Source: Plebeiibacterium marinum
Lineage (GTDB): Bacteria > Bacteroidota > Bacteroidia > Bacteroidales > Marinilabiliaceae
Length of the DNA stretch: 64,000 nt
NCBI RefSeq assembly: GCF_026013615.1
Contig: NZ_JAPDPI010000007.1
Location: 62,001 to 126,000 of the forward strand
Direction of reading: 5' to 3'
A program made the translations under genes and the position numbers. Of the stretch, positions 1 through 7,708 are shown one piece after another. Position 1 is the stretch's first letter, and every line of letters starts with the position of its first letter. The notes beneath the pieces are model-generated. The model searched no databases. It was not told the DNA's origin and saw nothing but the letters and a program-made list of their open reading frames with translations.

Positions 1-410
1 TACCCGGCAAAGAATTTCACCTGCTTAAAGGTTGCCTCATCATTGTTTATCATCTCCTTTAGCCTATCAAAATCACCACCCCAAAAAATATTTTCAGTTA
101 CCCTAACTGCCCCTGGCAAGGCCTCTCCTATGGTATGGATAAAATGCAAAGTATCCGATGCTACAGGGCCACCAATAAACAACTCCCCTTTAAATGAAAA
201 CAAGTCATCTATCACTTCATCAGGATACACATTGCTTGATTTATTAAGGACAAAACCTACAGCCCCCTGTTTACTATACTCTGTTAACAATACAATTGAC
301 CTGCTAAAATAAGGTCCCTTCAAAAAAGGCTCGGCAATAAGTATCCTACCTTTCGAAGGCTTGATAACAGGAACATCAGTCTCAAAAATATTAAAATCTA
401 ACTGCCTCAT
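1..410 (-). CDS. YqgE/AlgH family protein, 5' part (cut by window edge)
   Basis: Reading the minus strand from ATG at 410 gives about 136 open codons to the window edge, beginning MRQLDFNIFETDVPVIKPSK and continuing GRILIAEPFLKGPYFSRSIV, then GFVLNKSS and LFIGGPVASDTLHFIHTI. The order 'ILIAxP-L-xxxFxRSVVLL', 'GFVLNK' and 'GGPV' is the signature of the YqgE/AlgH (DUF179) family, small cytosolic alpha/beta proteins of about 190 residues whose molecular function is not settled. Roughly two thirds of the gene is present and the 3' end lies outside the window. It is divergent from the antiporter gene, with about 150 bp between the start codons. The plus-strand reading of the same DNA (43-312) is a shadow. 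Family assignment is confident; role is not. Confidence 0.88.
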   Translation of the reverse strand, partial: MRQLDFNIFETDVPVIKPSKGRILIAEPFLKGPYFSRSIVLLTEYSKQGAVGFVLNKSSNVYPDEVIDDLFSFKGELFIGGPVASDTLHFIHTIGEALPGAVRVTENIFWGGDFDRLKEMINNDEATFKQVKFFAG

Positions 411-525
411 AATTGTGCTTTATTATAAACAAATTAAGCATTAATTGTTTTCAAAAAAAATAATTCAAATAATTTTTCACGAAACATGTGTCTATAGTAA
501 ACAATGCCATCCCAAAAGATTAAAT

Positions 526-533
526 TATATTTG
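526..533 (+). promoter_or_regulatory. Candidate -7 promoter element for the antiporter gene
   Basis: TATATTTG matches the Bacteroidota -7 consensus TAnnTTTG and lies 28 bp before the ATG at 562. No clear TTTG -33 box is seen at the usual distance upstream. Its position supports 562 over the farther ATG at 445 as the start, because 445 would lie upstream of the promoter. Confidence 0.4.
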
Positions 534-561
534 CGGAATCAAATGCCTGAAAATATATACA

Positions 562-2478
562 ATGAATTTAAAGAGTACACTGTTTTTAATAATCACACTC
601 CTGTTTTTAAAGCCTTGCAGTGCAAAAAACACCTCTATTGAAGTTACATTCCCCGATTTGATTGTTTCTTCAATCAAGCATGAGTTCAAAATTAATTTAA
701 ACAGTACAGCACCGGACTATAAGGATATAAAAGTTTATCGAAACGATTCGGTATTAGAAACTACCTTTTCAAACAACTCGCTGCTTTTCGAAGCCTCTTT
801 TAACAAAGGAGATACTTTGGAAGTTTATAAAGATAAAGAGGTTATCTATTCAAAAAAAATTGATCCGATACCTTTGTGGTTTTCAGTGCTACCCCCACTT
901 ATTGCCATTATTATGGCGTTAATAACCAAAGAAGTGTTTTCATCACTTTTTATTGGACTTTTAGTTGGTACTACCATCATATACAAATACAAAGGTTTCG
1001 GCCTGTTCATCAGTTTTTTCAAAGGTACTTTTGCAGTTGTAGATACTTATGCACTAAGCGCCCTAAACAATCCCGATCATCTATCCATCATTATATTTTC
1101 CATGCTTATTGGTGGAATGGTTGCGTTAATTTCTATGAACGGCGGTATGAAGGGAATCGTATCCCACCTGTCAAAATACGCCAAAAGCCCACGCTCCGGT
1201 CAGTTTATTACATGGCTCATGGGACTCATTATCTTTTTTGATGATTATGCCAACACCCTTGTTGTGGGCAATACCATGCGCCCCGTAACCGACAAATTAA
1301 AAATATCCAGGGAAAAACTGGCCTACATAGTTGACTCCACCTCAGCACCCATAGCCTCAATTGCATTTATCACCACATGGATTGGTGCTGAATTAAGTTA
1401 CATAAACGAGGGAATTTCAAACCTGGGCATTAACCAGTCTGCCTACCAGGTATTTTTAAATTCGTTAAGCTACTCGTTTTATCCGGTTTTTACATTGTTT
1501 TTTGTTTTGATGCTTATTATCAAAAAACGGGACTTTGGCCCCATGCTAAAAATTGAAAAAGAAATCAGAAAAAATGGGATACCACAGGAAAACCTCAATA
1601 CATTTAAGGATTCGAAAATCCCCGATGAGCTAGCCTTAAACAACAATATTGAAGGACGATGGCTAAATGCCTTTATTCCTGTAATGGTAGTGGTTTTTGG
1701 CACCCTTGCCGGCCTTCTATATACGGGATGGGATAACGAGTTATGGCAACAGCAACAAGTTAGCTTTGGGACTAAACTATCGCAAACCATTGGAAACGCC
1801 GATTCATTCAAAGCCTTAATGTGGTCCTCATTAACAGGTGTTATTGTTTCTTTAATATTAACAACCTCTCAAAGGATTATGGGATTCAGAGAGGCCATGG
1901 AAGGATTGGTAAATGGCTTTAAAACGATGTTCAATGCCGTATTGATTCTGGTTTTGGCCTGGAGCATTGCCTTAATAACAGAACACTTGCATACGGCAAC
2001 ATTTATAACAAACGTATTAAGAATTATTGAACTCAGCCCTTACTGGATACCTGTGATGGCATTTGTATTTTCGGCATTTATTGCCTTTAGCACAGGCTCA
2101 TCATGGGGAACTATGGCCATCATTTATCCTCTGATACTTCCTGCCTCATGGAAAATTGCTGTAGAATATGGATTCTCAACAGATGAGATCCTACCCATTT
2201 TTTATAATGTGGTTTCAACTGTTTTGGCAGGTTCTGTATTGGGCGACCATTGTTCTCCAATATCGGACACAACCATATTGAGTTCGTTGGCCAGCTCGTG
2301 CAATCACGTAAACCACGTTAAAACACAGATGCCATATGCATTAATTGTAGGAGCTGTATCACTCATTGCAGGAACGATACCCGGAGCTTTTGGAGAACCA
2401 AACTGGATATTATTTATAGGTGGTTTTGTTATTTTATATTTAATTATCGTAAAAGCAGGGAAAAAAGTTGACTTATAA
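562..2478 (+). CDS. NhaC-family Na+/H+ antiporter with periplasmic N-terminal domain
   Basis: This is an inner-membrane ion antiporter of the NhaC superfamily (638 residues from this start). Residues 1-20 (MNLKSTLFLIITLLFLKPCS) form a signal peptide, and about 90 soluble residues follow with a beta-strand-like pattern. About eleven hydrophobic segments then begin near PLWFSVLPPLIAIIMAL. Family motifs are FSTGSSWGTMAI near residue 510 and GSVLGDHCSPISDTTILSS near residue 560, part of the transport core. The open frame extends back to 445, but the ATG at 562 gives the signal peptide and follows a -7 element, so I chose it. Typical NhaC proteins are about 450-520 residues and lack the extracytoplasmic domain. 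Exact substrate (Na+/H+ or an organic ion exchange) cannot be read from sequence. Confidence 0.85.
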   Translation: MNLKSTLFLIITLLFLKPCSAKNTSIEVTFPDLIVSSIKHEFKINLNSTAPDYKDIKVYRNDSVLETTFSNNSLLFEASFNKGDTLEVYKDKEVIYSKKIDPIPLWFSVLPPLIAIIMALITKEVFSSLFIGLLVGTTIIYKYKGFGLFISFFKGTFAVVDTYALSALNNPDHLSIIIFSMLIGGMVALISMNGGMKGIVSHLSKYAKSPRSGQFITWLMGLIIFFDDYANTLVVGNTMRPVTDKLKISREKLAYIVDSTSAPIASIAFITTWIGAELSYINEGISNLGINQSAYQVFLNSLSYSFYPVFTLFFVLMLIIKKRDFGPMLKIEKEIRKNGIPQENLNTFKDSKIPDELALNNNIEGRWLNAFIPVMVVVFGTLAGLLYTGWDNELWQQQQVSFGTKLSQTIGNADSFKALMWSSLTGVIVSLILTTSQRIMGFREAMEGLVNGFKTMFNAVLILVLAWSIALITEHLHTATFITNVLRIIELSPYWIPVMAFVFSAFIAFSTGSSWGTMAIIYPLILPASWKIAVEYGFSTDEILPIFYNVVSTVLAGSVLGDHCSPISDTTILSSLASSCNHVNHVKTQMPYALIVGAVSLIAGTIPGAFGEPNWILFIGGFVILYLIIVKAGKKVDL

Positions 2479-2485
2479 AACAATA

Positions 2486-2520
2486 GGGTGCTCTAAGATT
2501 TATAAAATACAAGAACACCC
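2486..2520. terminator. Hairpin between convergent genes, possible bidirectional terminator
   Basis: GGGTGCTCT (2486-2494) can pair with AGAACACCC (2512-2520) with one mismatch and an 18-nt loop. It lies between the convergent antiporter and T9SS-cargo genes. There is no strong T-tract on either side, so this is a weak call. Confidence 0.35.
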
Positions 2521-2555
2521 CATTTTGCTAAAATATCAAGTCATTTTTTGTTAGC

Positions 2556-3536
2556 CTACCTCTTAATAAGCTTTTTATATTGGGTTTCCCCGCTTTCGAC
2601 AGAAATTTCCACAAGATAAATTCCTTTGGGTAACTGCCCCGTTTCAAAAACAGCTCCGTGTTCATTAATACGGTTACGGTGTATCAATACCACACCACGG
2701 GTATTAAAAACCTTAACTGAAATTATGCTATTATTGGCTTTTACATAAACCTTGTCTTGAAAAGGATTTGGATAAACACACACACCCACAGCATTCCTGT
2801 CTGAATTTGACGTTTGATTTCCCGCCGAACTGGCATTGACAACAATATTATCAATTGCAAACTCATCCCTTGAATCTGTACCTGAAACATCATCGCTGAA
2901 CCACTTCAGGTAAACACATTGGTTATCTGCCACCAAAGCAGAAACAGAAACACTCACTGTATTTTTAGTCCAAACAGGTGTTCCGGCCTGTACTTCAGGT
3001 GAAATAAATTCACTTTCTGACAACACGGTATACTCAATATTATCTAACGAATAGGACATTGTCAGGCTATTACTTCGGTCCTGGTCATTAAAGCACCACA
3101 AATCATAAGTCACCCCAAACTCCCCAATATTTCCGGCTTCATTATTCATTACCTTCAATATAATTTCCCCTGGAGTAAAATCGGTTTCCCCGGGTTGAAA
3201 ACCCAAGGCATAATTGCCCTCTTCAACTTCAAAGGCATATAATCCCCCATACCTGACACCCCCAACAGAGTTTCCCCTGGTCATGTCATTTGAAATATTT
3301 TCTTCTCCAAAACCAACATCCCCGTCACTAAATCCTTTTACGATAATTCCGTTTGAATTTAATTGACCTGTAGCCGGAACAGGAGAAAACCCGGCTGCAC
3401 TAAAAACTTCATTATTAATCCCATCTACAGTATGATCAAAATCAATAATATAATCTGTATTAACATTAGCGATATTCAACTGTGCGTTCACAAAACAACA
3501 CACACAGAAAGGTACTATGAAAAGTATCTTTTTCAT
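2556..3536 (-). CDS. Secreted protein with T9SS type A C-terminal sorting domain
   Basis: 326 residues. Residues 1-18 (MKKILFIVPFCVCCFVNA, cut before QLNIA) form a Sec signal peptide. The middle 200 or so residues are beta-rich with SYSLDNIEYTVL and DEFAIDNIVVNA, a pattern seen in jelly-roll or MAM-like binding modules of Bacteroidota secreted proteins. The last 70 residues (VYPNPFQDKVYVKANNS, VKVFNTRGVVL, LPKGIYLVEI, KKLIKR) are a classic T9SS type A sorting domain, so the mature protein is expected on or outside the cell surface through the type IX system. No catalytic motif was recognised. It stands alone, convergent with the antiporter gene. Export route is confident; function is unknown. 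Confidence 0.85.
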   Translation of the reverse strand: MKKILFIVPFCVCCFVNAQLNIANVNTDYIIDFDHTVDGINNEVFSAAGFSPVPATGQLNSNGIIVKGFSDGDVGFGEENISNDMTRGNSVGGVRYGGLYAFEVEEGNYALGFQPGETDFTPGEIILKVMNNEAGNIGEFGVTYDLWCFNDQDRSNSLTMSYSLDNIEYTVLSESEFISPEVQAGTPVWTKNTVSVSVSALVADNQCVYLKWFSDDVSGTDSRDEFAIDNIVVNASSAGNQTSNSDRNAVGVCVYPNPFQDKVYVKANNSIISVKVFNTRGVVLIHRNRINEHGAVFETGQLPKGIYLVEISVESGETQYKKLIKR

Positions 3537-3602
3537 GCATAAAAAATTTATAGGTTATAAAAAAATAAGAAGAGTAGTGTTGTTTGTAGTTTTAGTTTAG
3601 AT

Positions 3603-3706
3603 GATAGATTTGTTCATTGGCAAAAATTTAGGAAACACTTGATATTTAACTCACGCTAATTTACCATACTAAATTGCCAATGTCAAGTTTGATTTTAAAA
3701 TCTATC
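3603..3706. repeat. Nested long-loop inverted repeat
   Basis: Inner arms CATTGGCAA-aaa-TTTAG (3615-3631) and CTAAATTGCCAATG (3669-3682) pair over 14 bp with a 3-nt bulge. Outer arms GATAGATTT (3603-3611) and AAATCTATC (3698-3706) flank them. The right outer arm overlaps the stop codon of the TPR gene. The 37-nt loop is AT-rich. It could form a large stem at the 3' end of the TPR transcript or be a protein-binding site; no T-tract follows. Confidence 0.5.
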
Positions 3707-5131
3707 AAGTTTTTTAATTTTCTGGCCAATGGTATACTGATATTCCCCTTCATTCAGGGCCTTTGCTTTTTGTATCATTTCAGCACCCTTTAGGGTATCA
3801 TTCCTGCTTAGATATATCTCTGCCGCATAAAGGGCAGCATAAGGTCTAAAATACCGCTTATCTTTATCTGGTAGCGCAATGGTCTCACTAAAACAATTTA
3901 GGGCATTTAAAGTATCTCCCATTGCATAAAAACTCCTCCCTAACCTATAATGGAATTCAGGATATTTTTTTACACTCCCATTATTCTGAGAATAACCAAT
4001 CAACGCCTTTTGAGCTTCTTTATACGCTCCTATATCAAAAAGCATTCTTGCTTTAAGAAGTAAAGTATCCTGTTTACCATCAAGCTTTGCTTCATATCTT
4101 GCCTGACGATCCTCGCTTGTTGGAAACTCAGTTAACACTCTTATTGAATCCCGATAGTTTTCATATTTTATTGGCTGCCCATTCAAAAGGTAGTGCCACG
4201 ACAAATAGCGATAAGCATCTGCCCTGAACTCCTCATTATGAATCATATTCAAATAACGATTCAAGATTTTGGGTGCCCCATCATATCCCTTTTGAACCGC
4301 ATACTTTCCTTTCAGATATACGAGTGGAGGAAAATCGGATCGCTTTTCAAAAAAGGAAGCACATAAAAAAGGATCACGTATTTTATTTGCACAACGAAGC
4401 AGGATCGACTGCAAAAAATCGGGGATTTTTGTTGAAGCATATTTTTCCACAAAGGATTTAATGACCTTTTCATCCTGCCCGAATTTCAGATATGAAAAAC
4501 TCAAATAAAGCAATGCTTCATATTGATCCCCGGTATTGGGATGTTGCCTTCTCAGGTAATTCTCCAGATACTCAAAACCCGTTTGGGTGTCCCCATTAAA
4601 ACCAAACCAACTCACCCACTGGCTATATGGCTGGGGCAGGTTCCCAATCAATAAATTAAATATCCCGGCCAGCTTATCATATTCCGGCAAATCGTAAGAC
4701 TTACTGTTACATTCTTTCCAATAACTATAGGCTGTTGAAAAATTACGAACTGCTTTAAGGGTGTTGTCGTGCTGGTAATCCACAATGCCTTTTTGCAGGT
4801 GCAGCTCCGATAAAAACAAAAGGGACTTATACGCCCTTTCTTTTTGATTAAGAAGTCTTTTTACTCCTTTATTAAATTTTGAGGTATAGGAGGCATAGTC
4901 TTCAGTATTTAAAACCATATTGGAAACAAAACTCCTGTATAGCCCCAAATATACTTTCTCTTCCTCCTTTTCAATGTGGCTGATACACGAATCTGCACCT
5001 TCCGGATCCAGTTCAAATATCAGCCTTTTGCATTTTTCATACCTATTGCTTTTAACCTGGGAAAAACAATCAATCCATAATACAACCAGGAAAAAAAACA
5101 CCAATAATGTATTTAATGCAAAACGTACCAT
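3695..5131 (-). CDS. Exported tetratricopeptide-repeat protein
   Basis: 478 residues. It starts with a signal peptide or anchor (MVRFALNTLLVFFFLVVLWIDCFSQ). The rest is helical. The clearest TPR pair is near residues 390-465: YPEFHYRLGRSFYAMGDTLN, then FRPYAALYAAEIYLSRNDTL with GAEMIQKAKAL. Earlier helices such as YEALLYLSFSYLKFGQDEKV are also TPR-like. TPR arrays are protein-protein scaffolds, so this is probably a periplasmic or membrane-associated adaptor; no partner is identifiable. It is the last gene of a minus-strand run after the Nif3-like and zinc-ribbon genes, with 57 bp before it. There is no enzymatic motif. Confidence 0.75.
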   Translation of the reverse strand: MVRFALNTLLVFFFLVVLWIDCFSQVKSNRYEKCKRLIFELDPEGADSCISHIEKEEEKVYLGLYRSFVSNMVLNTEDYASYTSKFNKGVKRLLNQKERAYKSLLFLSELHLQKGIVDYQHDNTLKAVRNFSTAYSYWKECNSKSYDLPEYDKLAGIFNLLIGNLPQPYSQWVSWFGFNGDTQTGFEYLENYLRRQHPNTGDQYEALLYLSFSYLKFGQDEKVIKSFVEKYASTKIPDFLQSILLRCANKIRDPFLCASFFEKRSDFPPLVYLKGKYAVQKGYDGAPKILNRYLNMIHNEEFRADAYRYLSWHYLLNGQPIKYENYRDSIRVLTEFPTSEDRQARYEAKLDGKQDTLLLKARMLFDIGAYKEAQKALIGYSQNNGSVKKYPEFHYRLGRSFYAMGDTLNALNCFSETIALPDKDKRYFRPYAALYAAEIYLSRNDTLKGAEMIQKAKALNEGEYQYTIGQKIKKLDRF

Positions 5132-5188
5132 AGAACAAAGGCCACTCCGTTAGAAGCAGCCTTATTATGTTATAAAAACAGGTTTAAT

Positions 5189-5947
5189 CTATTCTGCTGA
5201 TTGATCCATCTCGTCATCAACCAATATTCTTCCACAATACTCACAAACAATAACTTTTTTGCGAGATTTGATATCCAATTGGCGCTGAGGTGGAATTTTA
5301 TTAAAACAACCTCCACATGCATCACGCTCAACTGTAACCACAGCCAGTCCGTTAACGGCGTTTGACCTGATTCTTTTAAAAGCGGTTAATAAGCGCTCAT
5401 CGATTGTGCTTTCGATCTGCGAAATTTTATCAACCATTTTCTCCTCATCAACCTGAGTTTCACCGATAATATCAGTCAGCTCCTTCTTTTTTGCAGCAAG
5501 ATCTGCCTTTCTATCTTCCAGCAATTGCTTTGAAGAATCAATCACTTCCTGCTTATTGCTTAACTCAGCACTAAACTCTCTGATTCTTTTTTCGCTCAAT
5601 TCAATTTCCAGTTTTTGAAATTCAATTTCTTTCGACAATGAATCAAATTCGCGGTTATTGCGAACATTCATTTGCTGAGCTTCATATTTTTTAATTAAAA
5701 CGCCAGATTCTTTTATCTCATTTTTTTTACCTGTAATAGAATCATTTAATGTTTTAATTTCGCCTTCGTAATTGGAAATACGAGTTTCAAGACCTTCTAT
5801 TTCGTCTTCCAAATCCTGTACTTCTAGTGGTAACTCACCTCTTAAAGTTCTAATCTTATCAACTTCAGTTGCCACTTTTTGCAAGTCGTACAATGCCTTT
5901 AACTTTTCTTCTACAGACATTTCAGCGTTTTGATTTGTTGTTGCCAT
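5189..5947 (-). CDS. Coiled-coil protein with C4-type zinc ribbon (DUF164 type)
   Basis: 252 residues. Residues about 30-185 form a long antiparallel-type coiled coil rich in E, K, L and I (EVQDLEDEIEGLETRISNYE and on). The C-terminus is a treble-clef zinc ribbon with Cys211-x2-Cys214 (CGGC) and Cys235-x2-Cys238 (CEYC). This is the architecture of the conserved bacterial DUF164/C4-type zinc-ribbon family, thought to bind nucleic acid; the exact role is unproven. Its stop-to-start distance to the Nif3-like gene upstream is 4 bp, so the two are almost certainly co-transcribed and perhaps translationally coupled. That pairing is common in Bacteroidota. Confidence 0.88.
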   Translation of the reverse strand: MATTNQNAEMSVEEKLKALYDLQKVATEVDKIRTLRGELPLEVQDLEDEIEGLETRISNYEGEIKTLNDSITGKKNEIKESGVLIKKYEAQQMNVRNNREFDSLSKEIEFQKLEIELSEKRIREFSAELSNKQEVIDSSKQLLEDRKADLAAKKKELTDIIGETQVDEEKMVDKISQIESTIDERLLTAFKRIRSNAVNGLAVVTVERDACGGCFNKIPPQRQLDIKSRKKVIVCEYCGRILVDDEMDQSAE

Positions 5948-5951
5948 TATG

Positions 5952-7046
5952 CTACAAATATTTAATAGGATTTGTATTTACTTTTGATAAACGAATCGCA
6001 AAATTAGGGATTTTTTTTGTAAGTAACTCAAAAAAAACTTCTTTAGTAAATTGTTCGCTTTCAAAATGCCCAATATCGGCTATTAAAATTTCATTTTCAG
6101 CATCAAAATATTGATGATATTTAAAGTCGCCGCTTATAAAAACGTCTGCCCCTGCGGCCTTGGCTTTTCCTAACAGAAAACTTCCAGCCCCCCCACAAAC
6201 AGCAACTTTTTTGATTGGCCGGTTATTTAATGCAGTGTATTTTATTGTGCCACAACCAAACACTTCTTTTATCCTGTTTAAAAAAGAAAGCTCATCTTCC
6301 GGCTCCTCAAGATCTCCATACATCCCCGACCCTGCACTTTCAAAATTATTTGCCAAAGGGTAAATATCATAGGCAACCTCTTCGTATGGATGAACTTTAA
6401 TCAGGGCAGAAATTACCTTACCCTTTAAATGCGAAGGAAAAATGGTTTCTATCCTTATTTCCTTTTCTGTATGCAATTCGCCTTTAAGGCCAACAAACGG
6501 ATTGGTATTTTCCCCTCCCCTGAAAGTTCCATTGCCATTGATGCTAAAACTACAGGAATCATAGTTCCCGATATGACCTGCCCCTGCGTTAAATATTGCA
6601 TTACGAACTTCGTCTGCATTTGCTTCGGGCACAAAGGTTACTATTTTAAATAAAGTATCTGTTTTAGGAGCCAGAATCCTGCAATTTGTTAATCCTATTC
6701 TTTTACAGATTTCTCCGTTTACTCCAGCCAATACACTATCGGCATTGGTGTGACAGGCATAAATCGCAATATTATTTCTAATTGCTTTGATAACGCAACG
6801 TTCCACATAATTTTTACCGTTCAGGCGCTTAATTCCTCCCATTACAATAGGATGGTGAGATACAATCAGATTATATCCAAGCGCTATCGCTTCGTCAACC
6901 ACTTCTTCTGTCACATCCAGGGTAATCAAAACCCCGGTAACTTCATCACTTTGGGTTCCAATGATTAAACCTGAATTATCGTAACTTTCCTGATAAGCAG
7001 GAGGGGCAAACTCCTCTAATATTTGAGTAATGTTTTTTATCTGCAT
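5952..7046 (-). CDS. Nif3-like dinuclear metal-centre protein
   Basis: 364 residues from the chosen ATG at 7046 (MQIKNITQILEEFAPPAYQE), the usual family start; the open frame runs 29 codons further up without family resemblance. Motifs are ESYDNSGLIIG, IVSHHPIVMGG (two metal-ligand histidines), YACHTNAD (His and Asp) and, at the C-terminus, AVCGGAGSFL, ISGDFKYHQY and IGHFESE, which complete the two-metal site. The centre (VTFVPEANADEVRNAIFNAG to KVHPYEEVAYD) is the PII/CutA-like insert found in the long YqfO-type members. The family forms toroidal hexamers; it is named as a GTP cyclohydrolase 1 type 2 homolog, but the physiological reaction is uncertain. It is first in the Nif3/zinc-ribbon/TPR run. 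Confidence 0.92.
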   Translation of the reverse strand: MQIKNITQILEEFAPPAYQESYDNSGLIIGTQSDEVTGVLITLDVTEEVVDEAIALGYNLIVSHHPIVMGGIKRLNGKNYVERCVIKAIRNNIAIYACHTNADSVLAGVNGEICKRIGLTNCRILAPKTDTLFKIVTFVPEANADEVRNAIFNAGAGHIGNYDSCSFSINGNGTFRGGENTNPFVGLKGELHTEKEIRIETIFPSHLKGKVISALIKVHPYEEVAYDIYPLANNFESAGSGMYGDLEEPEDELSFLNRIKEVFGCGTIKYTALNNRPIKKVAVCGGAGSFLLGKAKAAGADVFISGDFKYHQYFDAENEILIADIGHFESEQFTKEVFFELLTKKIPNFAIRLSKVNTNPIKYL

Positions 7047-7142
7047 GCTAATTTTTGAACTAGTATTAAAATATAGATGATTAGCGAACTGCATACCAAA
7101 TTGGTATTGATCGCAACACTTCAGGTTCCACACAAAAGCAAT

Positions 7143-7219
7143 CCGCTATAAGCCATGCGCTATAAGCCATAAGCTATCAGTTATCAGCCATAAGCTATCA
7201 GCTATTGGCTATAAGCTAT
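7143..7219. repeat. Heptanucleotide tandem array, 11 units
   Basis: Eleven consecutive 7-bp units can be read without slippage: CCGCTAT, AAGCCAT, GCGCTAT, AAGCCAT, AAGCTAT, CAGTTAT, CAGCCAT, AAGCTAT, CAGCTAT, TGGCTAT, AAGCTAT. The consensus is MAGCYAT. The array ends 4 bp from the stop codon of the MerR gene and fills the MerR-Nif3 gap. Confidence 0.9.
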
Positions 7220-7223
7220 AAGC

Positions 7224-7583
7224 CTATTCCTCCTCTTGATTTTCAGATTCCAAACTTTCCTTCATTTCTAAAAGCATTTCCCGAATGCTCTTTAGTTTAG
7301 AAACCACTTCAAAGTTATTTACGGTATCATCATGATTCTCTTCCAGTTTTTTTTGTGCCCCTTTCAAGGTCATCCCCTTTTCTTTCACCAGATGAAAAAT
7401 CAAATGGAAGTTTTCTACATCCGCAGGAGTAAAAAGCCTGTTGCCTTTCTTGTTTTTATGGGGTTTTATAATATCAAACTCCTTTTCCCAAAAGCGAATT
7501 AATGAAGTATTCACCTGAAACATTTCAGCTACCTCGCCAATGGTATAGTATAACTTCTCAATTTTTGGTTCCTTATAAGGCAT
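7224..7583 (-). CDS. MerR-family transcriptional regulator
   Basis: 119 residues. An N-terminal MerR winged-helix domain (about 8-80) is clear: LYYTIGEVAEMFQVNTSLIR, FWEKEFDIIKPHKNKKGNRL and TPADVENFHLIFHLVKEKGM, then TLKGAQKKL. A short acidic coiled-coil tail (SIREMLLEMKESLESENQEE) would dimerise it. There is no cysteine-rich or drug-binding effector domain, so the inducer cannot be guessed. Regulators of this short type are widespread single-copy genes in Bacteroidota. It is divergent from the CapA-like gene (125 bp apart), which it might control; that is inference from position only. Confidence 0.88.
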   Translation of the reverse strand: MPYKEPKIEKLYYTIGEVAEMFQVNTSLIRFWEKEFDIIKPHKNKKGNRLFTPADVENFHLIFHLVKEKGMTLKGAQKKLEENHDDTVNNFEVVSKLKSIREMLLEMKESLESENQEEE

Positions 7584-7696
7584 TGCGCTTCTCTTTTTGT
7601 GAAATTGGTTTTACAATATTAAGTCATTTGGGTTAAAAACCCGCAATATACAACAGAAAATATAGTGTTTCAGACCATTCTATTGCTCGCTCTACT

Positions 7697-7704
7697 TATA
7701 TTTG
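7697..7704 (+). promoter_or_regulatory. Candidate -7 element very close to the CapA start
   Basis: TATATTTG fits TAnnTTTG exactly, but it ends only 4 bp before the ATG at 7709. If used, transcription would begin at or near the start codon, giving a leaderless or nearly leaderless mRNA. No TTTG -33 box is obvious. Confidence 0.35.
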
Positions 7705-7708
7705 TAAA

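Noticed and set aside
43-312. 89-codon plus-strand frame at the left edge
   Set aside because: It is antisense to a well-matching YqgE/AlgH frame on the minus strand and has no family features.
445-561. Longer N-terminus of the antiporter from ATG 445
   Set aside because: It would put 39 residues before a good signal peptide and starts upstream of the only promoter-like element.
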